A DNA stretch of 10,212 bases, taken from NCBI GenBank assembly GCA_025360265.1, contig JANYCP010000115.1, forward strand, positions 1 through 10,212, written 5' to 3'. The notes below the pieces were generated by a model, which did not search any database, was not told where the DNA came from, and worked only from the letters and a program-made list of their open reading frames with translations. The stretch is from Gemmatimonadota bacterium. Lineage in GTDB: Bacteria; Gemmatimonadota; Gemmatimonadetes; Gemmatimonadales; GWC2-71-9. Positions 1 to 5,621 of this stretch are shown here, one piece after another (positions within the stretch are counted from its first letter, which is position 1; the number at the start of each line of letters is the position of its first letter). A program made the position numbers and the translations under genes.

Positions 1-1
1 T

Positions 2-106
2 CTGGCCTCGAGCGGGACCCGCGATGGCAAGCTGATGGGTAACCTGCACGTGGCGTCGCCCGCGTTCTGGGATGCAGGGAAGTATCTGATCCTGGTCCGG
101 GACTGA
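2..106 (+). CDS. C-terminal fragment of an unrecognised protein
   Basis: An open frame runs in from the left edge and ends at TGA (104-106), leaving 34 residues that finish in KYLILVRD. The piece alternates small and hydrophobic residues as in a beta-rich domain, with an aromatic patch (PAFWDAGKY). It is too short to assign to a family and no catalytic motif is visible. That it is coding is supported by G/C-biased third positions up to the stop and by a rho-independent terminator beginning 30 nt downstream, which fits the 3' end of a plus-strand transcript. The start and the bulk of the gene lie outside the window. Confidence 0.5.
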   Translation: MASSGTRDGKLMGNLHVASPAFWDAGKYLILVRD

Positions 107-135
107 ACCGCCGATAGTCGATAGAATAGAGAGAC

Positions 136-172
136 GAGGGGTTCCGGTTATGCCGGGCCCCTCTTTTCTTTC
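136..172 (+). terminator. Rho-independent terminator after the partial gene
   Basis: The left arm GAGGGGTTCCGG (136-147) pairs with CCGGGCCCCTC (153-163) around a 5-nt loop. Six outer and four inner pairs flank a small TT/G internal bulge. A T-rich tract (TTTTCTTT, 164-171) follows directly. This is the classical intrinsic terminator layout and probably ends the transcript of the partial gene. Its outer base overlaps the left heptamer arm of the neighbouring repeat, so the two structures could compete. Confidence 0.8.
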
Positions 173-176
173 CGAT

Positions 177-221
177 CGTCTCTCGTCTCTCGTCTCTCGT
201 CTCTCGTCTCTCGTCTCTCGT
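177..221. repeat. Heptanucleotide tandem repeat, unit CGTCTCT, six copies
   Basis: Six perfect head-to-tail copies of the 7-mer CGTCTCT occupy 177-218, with a partial seventh (CGT) to 221. On the other strand the unit reads GAGACGA. A short complementary arm, GAGAGACGAG (129-138), lies on the far side of the terminator and could pair with any register of the array. Decayed 7-mers (GATAGTC, GATAGAA) precede that arm from about 114. The array sits in the untranslated gap upstream of the DUF411 gene, ending 18 nt before its ATG. It is one of three heptamer loci in the window. Confidence 0.9.
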
Positions 222-230
222 TTCCTTGTT

Positions 231-236
231 AGAGGA
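231..236 (+). promoter_or_regulatory. Ribosome binding site deciding the DUF411 start
   Basis: AGAGGA lies 3 nt before the ATG at 240. The open frame extends upstream to an ATG at 150, but that start would translate the terminator and the heptamer array into a Ser/Leu/Arg repeat with no ribosome binding site. The ATG at 240 is therefore chosen. The spacing is short but usable. Confidence 0.6.
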
Positions 237-239
237 TCC

Positions 240-704
240 ATGCTAACTCTTCGATCCGTGCGCACCTCTGCAATCGCGATGGCGGTGATCGTTTCCGGCG
301 CAACGACGGTGGCCTGGCGCAGTGACTCGGTGCCGCTGCCGACGCTCAAGGTCGTCAAGTCGGCGAGCTGTGGCTGCTGCAGCGCGTGGGTCGCGTACAT
401 GAAGCAGCAGGGCTTCACGGTAACGACCGAAGACAAGGATGAATTCACCGCGCTCAAGCGAAGTAACGGCGTCACGGCCCAACTTGAGTCGTGCCATACG
501 GCGTTCGTTGGTGGATACGTCATCGAGGGACACGTGCCAGCAGACCTTGTGAAGGGGCTGCTTGCCGAGAAGCCGGCTGGCATCAAGGGACTTGCCGCCC
601 CGGGCATGCCGCAGAGCGCGCCGGGCATGGACGCTCCCGGGCAGCATTACACCGTCTATTCGTTTGATGCGGCGGGTCACGCGAAGATCTACGCCGAGCG
701 TTAG
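240..704 (+). CDS. DUF411 family (CopG-like) secreted copper-binding protein
   Basis: The product is 154 aa. Residues about 10-25 are a hydrophobic, Ala/Val-rich stretch after a basic N-terminus, typical of a signal peptide or membrane anchor, so it probably acts outside the cytoplasm. The mature part begins with the DUF411 hallmark 'VVKSASCGCCSAW': C44, C46 and C47 in a CxCC motif. C85-H86 ('ESCHTAF') and 'VIEGHVPADLV' with H98 follow, which are the conserved second half of the family. Family knowledge: DUF411 includes CopG, a periplasmic copper-resistance protein that holds a copper cluster with conserved cysteines. All four cysteines are present here. Two methionines in a Gly/Pro-rich stretch (M123, M130; 'PGMPQSAPGM') could be further ligands. 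Length matches the family. No copper pump, oxidase or sensor gene is next to it, so the role is inferred from motifs only. It appears monocistronic and converges on plsC. Confidence 0.85.
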   Translation: MLTLRSVRTSAIAMAVIVSGATTVAWRSDSVPLPTLKVVKSASCGCCSAWVAYMKQQGFTVTTEDKDEFTALKRSNGVTAQLESCHTAFVGGYVIEGHVPADLVKGLLAEKPAGIKGLAAPGMPQSAPGMDAPGQHYTVYSFDAAGHAKIYAER

Positions 705-713
705 GATCCGCGG

Positions 714-741
714 GTAAGGGCGCAGCATGCTGCGCCTTTAC
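714..741. repeat. 28-bp intergenic palindrome, copy 1
   Basis: Arms GTAAGGGCGCAGC (714-726) and GCTGCGCCTTTAC (729-741) flank a central AT and pair over 13 bp with a single G-T position. The element fills the 33-nt gap between the convergent DUF411 and plsC genes. The TAA stop of plsC (minus strand, 740-738) is part of the right arm. A second copy lies at 9951-9978 after nth. Read in the direction of the gene each follows, both have the same downstream arm (GCTGCGCCCTTAC). It may act as a bidirectional terminator or RNA-stabilising hairpin, although neither copy is followed by a T-tract. Confidence 0.85.
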
Positions 742-1475
742 ACCGTCGCGCGCAGTCGATCACGCGCTGCTTCAATCCTCCCCCGCACCACCAGCTTCAG
801 TTCGTCCACCGTCATTCCGGCGGTGGACACCGGATCGAGCACCTCGACCACTGCGGTTGCAGGGCCGATTCGCCAGTCGTTGGGCAAGACGGCGTTGCGA
901 GTACCATGAATTGCGAGCGGCAGTATTGGTACTCCAGCCTCGATCGCCAGCCGAAATGCACCGTCCTTGAATGGCAGCAGATCGCCGGTGCGTGTGCGCG
1001 TTCCCTCGGGAAAAATCAAAACCGATACATGTGCGTCGAGACGTTTTCGACATTCGATCATCGCAAGCTTCGCGCTGGTGCTTCGCCCGCGCTTCACGCC
1101 GACATCCCGCGCCAGCCACATCAACCATCCGACCACCGGGATCCACATCAACTCCCTCTTGCCGAGCCACTTCATCTCCCAGGGCAGCAGGCAGATCAGC
1201 AGAATATCGGAGAAGGATTCGTGATTGGACACAACGACGTACGGGAGACGCGGGTTCGTCGGTAACGTGCCGCGCACCGAGAAATGCCAGCGCGGAGTCA
1301 ATCTCCCGGCAAGTGCGCCGGCAATGCGGTAGAGGCGTCCGCCGAGATAGTTCATCCGGTCGAACGGCCAGCCGATGAAACGCCATAGCAGGATGACGGG
1401 GAAGAAGAGAATCATCAGCGCGGACAACACAAACCACGTCCACGCCGATGCGAACACGTTACGAATGGCGTTCAT
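738..1475 (-). CDS. plsC: 1-acyl-sn-glycerol-3-phosphate acyltransferase (PlsC family)
   Basis: The 245-aa product belongs to the PlsC/LPLAT acyltransferases, which add the second acyl chain to lysophosphatidic acid to form phosphatidic acid at the inner membrane. It begins with a hydrophobic segment (about 12-32). The catalytic HX4D motif is NHESFSD with H85 and D90. The substrate-binding block is FPEGTRTRTGDLLPFKDGAF (155-174), and VPILPLAIHG (182-191) is the last conserved block. Length is normal. The ATG at 1475 has only a weak purine run upstream (TTAGG), and a strong heptamer hairpin lies just before it. The preceding minus-strand gene (HEAT protein) ends 87 nt away, so it may be the distal gene of that operon or separately transcribed. 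The stop codon lies inside the 28-bp palindrome. Related lyso-lipid acyltransferases share these motifs, so the exact acceptor is inferred. Confidence 0.9.
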   Translation of the reverse strand: MNAIRNVFASAWTWFVLSALMILFFPVILLWRFIGWPFDRMNYLGGRLYRIAGALAGRLTPRWHFSVRGTLPTNPRLPYVVVSNHESFSDILLICLLPWEMKWLGKRELMWIPVVGWLMWLARDVGVKRGRSTSAKLAMIECRKRLDAHVSVLIFPEGTRTRTGDLLPFKDGAFRLAIEAGVPILPLAIHGTRNAVLPNDWRIGPATAVVEVLDPVSTAGMTVDELKLVVRGRIEAARDRLRATV

Positions 1476-1497
1476 GAGAAAAACCTAACGACAGACA

Positions 1498-1557
1498 GGA
1501 GACAGGAGATAGGAGATAGGACTAATCACCTCGTCCTATCTCCTATCTGCTGTCTCC
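1498..1557. repeat. Inverted heptamer repeat forming a 24-bp hairpin
   Basis: The left arm (1498-1521) reads as heptamers GGAGACA, GGAGATA, GGAGATA plus GGA. The right arm (1534-1557) is its reverse complement with one mismatch (G1506 against C1549). A 12-nt loop (1522-1533) separates them. It fills the 87-nt gap between the HEAT gene stop and the plsC start. On the minus strand a short T-run (1479-1483) follows about 15 nt after the stem, too far for a standard intrinsic terminator. The unit is 7 bp like the other two repeat loci here, but here both arms are full length. Confidence 0.9.
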
Positions 1558-1562
1558 CCCTC

Positions 1563-2621
1563 CTACGCCCGCAACGCCCTCACCGCTTCTCGGGTCCCGA
1601 TCTGTTCCAGCGCGTGCCAGGCCGTCGTGCGCACGTCGACTTTCGAATGACGCAGCAGATGTACCAGCACTGGCACCGCCTTCTCCAGTCGTTTACGTCC
1701 GACGACTTCCGCCGCGTCGCGTACCAGTTCGGTGCGTTCATTGCCAAGCGCCTCGACGATGACGGTGTCGGATTCGCGAGCCGCGACCAGCGCGTCGATG
1801 TACGCCCGTCGCTCATGTGGTCCAGTGGCGCCAGCGAGTGCATCGAGTAGCGCTGCCGCACCATCGTTGCCCAGCAGGCCGAGCACGCGGGTCAGTACGC
1901 TGGACGCACCGGCTCGCGGTACTCGACGCGCCATCGCCTCGAGCACCTCGCTCGGCACCACGCGGCGACGCTCTCGTGCAACGATCGCACGCTGCTCGGA
2001 GTCCCTGTCGACCCCGAGTTCGTGCATCTGCATCAGCGCTTGCGCCAGCGCGTCGTAGTCCGCGTTGGCGCGGGCCTTCGCGGCGACTCGCAGCAAGGGA
2101 TCCAGTTGTGCAGAGAGTTCGGCGAGTGCGGCATCGTGCAGATCGACGGATCGCGATACGTCCGTTGCAGTGCCGATGCCGCGTAGCCCCGGCATTTCGA
2201 ACAACGATTGACGGAGGTCGCCCTCGGCTTCGTCACCGGTCGACCCCGAAACAACGGCGTTTGGGACGGTGCATCGCAATGCGTCGCGGAGATCGTCCAC
2301 CGTGGGATAGAGGCCCGGTGCCGATGCAAATAATTCCACGACATCGCGCCACTGCAACGCGGTGAGGGCGTTGGGGAGCGTGAGTCGTGCCGTATGATGA
2401 TCAACGAGGGCGTGCCGGATGATCGCAGCGCCCGGCGCTTCGAGTGAGAGCGGGGTGCCGCTGATCAGCAGATCGTCACCACGTACGTCGAATGAAATGC
2501 TTTCGCCTTCCGCCGCGTGATACAGCAGCGTTACGGCCTTGGCAATTTCCTCCGGCTCCGCAACAGCGGAACGCTCCAGGTAGATCGCGGATGCAAAGAG
2601 TGCGGTGAGCGGTAGTGGCAT
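1563..2621 (-). CDS. HEAT-repeat protein, last gene of the ECF operon
   Basis: This is a 352-aa soluble protein of unknown function. Residues about 20-115 form a module with a 'DDLLISGTPL' strand pair and a 'LTALQWRDVVELFA' helix. It resembles N-terminal modules seen in some HEAT or HD-GYP proteins; that resemblance is from memory and is tentative. The middle (about 160-240) is helical and charged. From about 244 the chain has tandem helical pairs; the clearest HEAT repeats are 'ALGNERTELVRDAAEVVGRK' (291-310) and 'LLRHSKVDVRTTAWHALEQIG' (322-342, V/R/A/L positions conserved). There is no signal peptide or membrane segment. The ATG at 2621 has a good ribosome binding site (AGAGGG, 3 nt spacing). 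It starts 21 nt after the upstream ecfA stop and is probably cotranscribed. HEAT repeats usually mediate protein-protein contact; a link to the transporter is only positional. Confidence 0.8.
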   Translation of the reverse strand: MPLPLTALFASAIYLERSAVAEPEEIAKAVTLLYHAAEGESISFDVRGDDLLISGTPLSLEAPGAAIIRHALVDHHTARLTLPNALTALQWRDVVELFASAPGLYPTVDDLRDALRCTVPNAVVSGSTGDEAEGDLRQSLFEMPGLRGIGTATDVSRSVDLHDAALAELSAQLDPLLRVAAKARANADYDALAQALMQMHELGVDRDSEQRAIVARERRRVVPSEVLEAMARRVPRAGASSVLTRVLGLLGNDGAAALLDALAGATGPHERRAYIDALVAARESDTVIVEALGNERTELVRDAAEVVGRKRLEKAVPVLVHLLRHSKVDVRTTAWHALEQIGTREAVRALRA

Positions 2622-2642
2622 GGTCCCTCTTTCCGTGATGCT

Positions 2643-3431
2643 TCAGCGGAGTGTCCGGGCCACCTCCGCGCGTCGATCGTTTCCTGGCGTCAGCCCCAGC
2701 GCGAGTGCCACTGCGAGCGCCGCCGGACGAATCAGTCGGACATCGTCGATCACGTCCCGGACCGGACCGTCGTGCGTGACACGCCCCCGCTCCAGCAGCA
2801 ATCCGCGATTGAGCGCCTCGTGGGCGAACCCAGCATCGTGCGTAATCGCCAGAACCGCGTTGCCGCGCCGGGACCGTTCCCGAACGACCCCGATGACCCT
2901 GTTGCGCGACGCCACGTCGAGTGCGGCGGTCGGCTCGTCGAGCAGGATCAGTTCCGGGTCGGCGGTCAGGATCGCCGCGAACGCCACGAGCCGCCGCGTC
3001 GGCAGCGGCAGATCATAGGGGTGTTCCTCTGCAGTCTCGGTCAGACCGAGCTCGTTGAGTACCTCGGCCACCGATTCGGCCGTCCGGCGCTCATCCCACC
3101 CGGCAAGCCTGGGGGCCAGTGCGCATTCCGCGCGAACCGAGGCGGCAAAGAGCTGGCGTTCGGGCTGCTGGAACAGGAATCCTGCCCGTGGCGCGAGGTC
3201 CTCGGGGTTTAGCCCAGCGGTCGGTCGGCCAAGCGTCTCGATTGTGCCGGACACCGGCTGTTCCAGGGCCATACCAAGGCGAAGGAGCGTCGACTTGCCG
3301 GCGCCATTGGCGCCGAACAGGCCAACAGCCTCTCCCGGGCCAACCACGAGATCGACGCCATCGAGAACCGCAGGGCCACCGGGGTAGCGGAACACCACGG
3401 CGGCCATCCGCAGGGCCACGTTAGTGTCCAC
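2643..3431 (-). CDS. ecfA: ECF transporter ATPase with intact Walker A and degenerate signature motif
   Basis: This is an ABC ATPase of the EcfA/CbiO type, 262 aa from a GTG start. It has Walker A GANGAGKST (40-48, K46), Q-loop FQQPERQLF (87-95), Walker B LILLDEP (161-167, E166) and the H-loop AITHD (H198). The C-terminal tail after about 225 is typical of EcfA subunits. The ABC signature, normally LSGGQ, is replaced by LPLPT (141-145), while the following 'RRLVAFAAIL' keeps the family pattern. The Ser and both Gly that contact ATP are therefore lost. Start choice: GAGGTG (3440-3435) is 3 nt before the GTG at 3431; the GTG at 3437 lies inside that site. The frame overlaps the upstream ecfA by 11 nt. 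With the partner ATPase it should power the EcfT/EcfS importer. The lost signature would face the partner's defective Walker A. Confidence 0.87.
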   Translation of the reverse strand: MDTNVALRMAAVVFRYPGGPAVLDGVDLVVGPGEAVGLFGANGAGKSTLLRLGMALEQPVSGTIETLGRPTAGLNPEDLAPRAGFLFQQPERQLFAASVRAECALAPRLAGWDERRTAESVAEVLNELGLTETAEEHPYDLPLPTRRLVAFAAILTADPELILLDEPTAALDVASRNRVIGVVRERSRRGNAVLAITHDAGFAHEALNRGLLLERGRVTHDGPVRDVIDDVRLIRPAALAVALALGLTPGNDRRAEVARTLR

Positions 3432-4254
3432 GGACACCTCGACTCGCCACGAGTTCGAGAAGCGCTGCGCGGTCTACCGGACGCGGGGCCGTGACCCCCG
3501 CGTCGCGAGCGAGTTCGGCGGCATCAGTCGAGCCAGCACCGAGAGCGTGCATCGCGTCTCCGGCGAGAAGCTCGCGCGGGTTGCCGTCGAGTGCGATGCG
3601 GCCGCGATGCATGACGAGCAAGCGGTCTGCCACATCGAGCATGATGTTCGCGTCGTCACAAGCAACAACGACAGCACCGCCATCGTCTGCGAGTTCACGC
3701 AGCAGCCGCTGCACCCGCACAGTGCTCGCACGGTCAAGCGCAGAAAACGGCTCGTCGAGGAGCCATGCGATTGGCGCAGTCGCAAGGAGTGCTGCGATCA
3801 GCACGCGTTGTGTCTCACCGCCAGAGAGCGCATTCGGTGCGCGATCGGCGAGATGCTCGACACCAAGTCGATGCAGTGCGCCCTGTGTCGCCTGGAGACA
3901 TGCCTCACGTGGCATTCCGAGATTCATCGGCCCCACGGCGATTTCGTCATGCACGGATTTCGAGATGCCGCTGATCTGCAGTGCGGGTGAAGGCCCGAGG
4001 TACGCGATGCCATGGCTGAGCGGCGAGATTGTCGCCACATCAACGTCATCGGCCGTCACGGTTCCGGTGCGCGATCCACCGGTGAGTCGCGGCGCCAGCC
4101 CAGCGAGTGCGAGGAGGAGCGTGCTGGTGCCGCTTCCCAGCGCACCAGTGAGCCAGGTGACCTGACCTGGCACCATCTCAACGCTCACGTCGTGAACAGC
4201 CCACTGCTCCTGCACCGGGTAGCGAACGTGAAGTCCGCGGGTCGCGAATCGCAT
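3421..4254 (-). CDS. ecfA: ECF transporter ATPase with degenerate Walker A, Q-loop and H-loop
   Basis: This is a 277-aa ABC ATPase of the EcfA type. The signature is canonical, LSGGETQR (143-150), and Walker B LLDEP (165-169, E168) is intact. Three nucleotide-contact motifs are not. Walker A reads GALGSGTST (37-45), so the invariant lysine is T43 (codon ACC). The Q-loop region reads YLGPSP (85-90) with no glutamine. The H-loop reads VVVACDDA (195-202), with D200 where histidine is expected. In an ABC dimer each ATP site joins Walker A/B/Q/H of one subunit to the signature of the other. This subunit should thus supply the working signature for its partner's intact site and the broken half of a dead site. 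Start: the ATG at 4254 shares one base with the ecfT stop (TGATG). A frame to 4293 exists but would overlap ecfT by 40 nt. A Ser/Ala-rich C-terminal tail follows residue 235. Confidence 0.87.
   Translation of the reverse strand: MRFATRGLHVRYPVQEQWAVHDVSVEMVPGQVTWLTGALGSGTSTLLLALAGLAPRLTGGSRTGTVTADDVDVATISPLSHGIAYLGPSPALQISGISKSVHDEIAVGPMNLGMPREACLQATQGALHRLGVEHLADRAPNALSGGETQRVLIAALLATAPIAWLLDEPFSALDRASTVRVQRLLRELADDGGAVVVACDDANIMLDVADRLLVMHRGRIALDGNPRELLAGDAMHALGAGSTDAAELARDAGVTAPRPVDRAALLELVASRGVRGH
3435..3440 (-). promoter_or_regulatory. Shine-Dalgarno deciding the downstream ecfA start
   Basis: On the minus strand GAGGTG is an exact match to the 16S anti-Shine-Dalgarno end and sits 3 nt before the GTG at 3431. 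It lies in the last codons of the upstream ecfA, whose TAA is at 3423-3421, giving an 11-nt gene overlap and likely translational coupling. The alternative GTG at 3437-3435 is part of this site itself. Confidence 0.55.
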
Positions 4255-4988
4255 CAGCTGCGCACCCGCCAGATCACAACGCAGATCACGCACGTCAACG
4301 CGAGCCAGCGCACGACGCGGTCGATGACACGGTCAGTTGGTGGATCGACCGCGGTGCGCGGACCCTGGATCATCAGTCCGCGCGTTTCGAGTGCGAGGGC
4401 GCGGTCATCTGCCTCCGTGAGCGACGCGAGCAACAACGGGAACATCAAGGCGGGAAACGCACGGACTCGCGTCGCCATCGACCCGGTCACGCGCACACCG
4501 CGCGTGCGCTGCGCTTCGCGCAACTGGTGTGCCTGTTCGCCGAGTCGGTCAGCGGCATCGAGTGTTGCGACGAGAAGAAACGCAGCACCAAACGGCCACC
4601 GGCGGGCAATCGCTGCCTGCAGGAAACGATGCGGATCAAAGATGCTGGCGAACGCGAGCGACGCGGTGGCAATCACCGCGAGTCGGCTTCCCTGCGAGAG
4701 CGCCCACTCGACGCCGGGTTGCGACAGCGTGCCACCCCATGGCGCGGCCATGCGGGGCCCATCGCCGAGCACGCATTTGAGAATGAAGAGAAGGATCCAG
4801 ATTGGCAGCACGGCGACCAGGCCGCGACGGACACCGGCGCCGGCACCCGCGAGCAACGCGATCACAATGGTGACGCCGTACAGCACCACTGTCTCAGCCG
4901 CCGTTGGAAACACGAGGGCAAGTGCAACGAGTGCGAGGGTCACCGTGCCCGCAGTGAACGGATGCGCCTGACGGGCGAGCGAGTTCAT
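4254..4988 (-). CDS. ecfT: ECF transporter transmembrane coupling subunit EcfT
   Basis: The 244-aa membrane protein matches the EcfT/CbiQ family, which couples the ATPase pair to the substrate-binding S component. Hydrophobic segments lie at about 14-29, 33-50, 56-75, 102-117, 133-143 and 225-240. The long cytoplasmic coupling region carries two ARG-type motifs in the right places, EAQRTRG (158-164) and ALALETRG (197-204). In the family these helices dock into the two ATPases. The motifs deviate from the Ala-Arg-Gly consensus in the first residue but keep Arg-Gly. The ATG at 4988 overlaps the ecfS stop by 4 nt (ATGA), and the gene ends in a 1-nt overlap with the next ATPase. The same frame is open upstream to 5840, but that extension translates antisense to ecfS as Arg/His-rich sequence and is rejected. 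Confidence 0.88.
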   Translation of the reverse strand: MNSLARQAHPFTAGTVTLALVALALVFPTAAETVVLYGVTIVIALLAGAGAGVRRGLVAVLPIWILLFILKCVLGDGPRMAAPWGGTLSQPGVEWALSQGSRLAVIATASLAFASIFDPHRFLQAAIARRWPFGAAFLLVATLDAADRLGEQAHQLREAQRTRGVRVTGSMATRVRAFPALMFPLLLASLTEADDRALALETRGLMIQGPRTAVDPPTDRVIDRVVRWLALTCVICVVIWRVRS

Positions 4989-5572
4989 TTCCCAACCGCC
5001 CGTGCGGCCATCGGGAAGCGGCCGAGAATGCGGCGTGGGAGCGACCGCAGCACGAACCCGACAACCACGATCACGATTCCCTTGTCGAGGATGTCGGTGC
5101 TGCTCGATCCAACGAAAACGGCCATTGGCTGTGACGCGCCGAGGGAGCGGAGTCCGGTGACAACCCAGGAGACGCCGCCGCCGGTGATGCCGCCAAAGAA
5201 GTAGTAGGAGATGACGGACGATACCGCGCCACAGCAGGCACCGGCGGCGATGCCCCAGAGCACGGTGCGCCAGAGCTTGGTGAAGCCGCGTCGATTGGCG
5301 GCAAACGAGGCCAGCAGCGAAAGCAGCCACTGAATCACCACGAAGGGGAGGTACTGGTATCCGGTGAGGAGACCGAGGAGAAGCTGGCTCACGGTGCCGA
5401 CGAGCGCCCCGGCCCGCCACCCCGCCAACACGGCGACGAGGACCGTCCCGACCGTGTCCAGAAAGACCGGCAGCGACAGCTCCTTCACGATCGTTCCCAC
5501 GACCAGATTGATCGCCACGGCAGCCGGAACGAGCGCGAACAATCTTGGGGAGATCCGCAAGGTGTGGTTCAC
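4985..5572 (-). CDS. ECF transporter substrate-binding (S) component, substrate unknown
   Basis: This is a very hydrophobic protein of about 195 aa with five or six membrane segments (about 11-28, 38-52, 54-70, 75-92, 104-122, 163-176). Small-residue motifs such as FLDTVGTVLVA (37-47), FFGGITGGG (125-133) and STDILDKG (157-165) are typical of S components. Size, topology and position directly before ecfT and two ATPases identify the S subunit of a dedicated four-gene importer. Nothing seen fixes the ligand: no riboswitch fits in the short leader and no biosynthetic enzyme is adjacent. Start: the GTG at 5572 precedes the first membrane segment and gives a normal length. A TTG at 5563 is an alternative. 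A longer frame from TTG 5674 would run antisense into the GAF gene. No clear ribosome binding site is seen. Confidence 0.8.
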   Translation of the reverse strand: MNHTLRISPRLFALVPAAVAINLVVGTIVKELSLPVFLDTVGTVLVAVLAGWRAGALVGTVSQLLLGLLTGYQYLPFVVIQWLLSLLASFAANRRGFTKLWRTVLWGIAAGACCGAVSSVISYYFFGGITGGGVSWVVTGLRSLGASQPMAVFVGSSSTDILDKGIVIVVVGFVLRSLPRRILGRFPMAARAVGK

Positions 5573-5587
5573 CGGTGTCGAGGTCGG

Positions 5588-5596
5588 TAGAATGTA
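5588..5596. promoter_or_regulatory. Overlapping divergent -10 boxes between ecfS and the GAF gene
   Basis: TAGAAT (5588-5593) on the plus strand matches the sigma-70 -10 consensus at five of six positions. It would start a short leader before the GAF gene at 5622. On the minus strand TACATT (5596-5591) is a weaker -10 candidate for ecfS. The two overlap by three bases, so RNA polymerase could occupy only one at a time. No good -35 box is visible for either. The call rests on pattern only. Confidence 0.35.
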
Positions 5597-5621
5597 CCCG
5601 TACCGGCGAAAGGATTCTCCG

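Noticed and set aside
177..221. CRISPR-like array
   Set aside because: The repeats are 7 bp, contiguous and have no spacers. No cas gene is present.
150..239. Upstream start that would add a Ser/Leu/Arg repeat leader to the DUF411 protein
   Set aside because: It translates the terminator loop and the heptamer array and has no ribosome binding site. The ATG at 240 has AGAGGA and begins a proper signal peptide.
714..741. Palindrome as a standard rho-independent terminator
   Set aside because: No T-tract follows on either strand in either copy. The recurrent position over a stop codon suggests a repeat element instead, although it may still slow RNA polymerase.
4120..4150. Frameshift or pseudogene explanation for the missing Walker A lysine
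   Set aside because: The reading frame is uninterrupted with all downstream motifs in phase. Changing Lys to ACC needs two base changes, and the Q- and H-loops are also altered. A sequencing error is unlikely but was not excluded by reads.
4012..4971. 319-aa plus-strand frame opposite ecfT and ecfA
   Set aside because: Ser/Arg/Thr-rich shadow with no domain, fully antisense to well-supported transporter genes.
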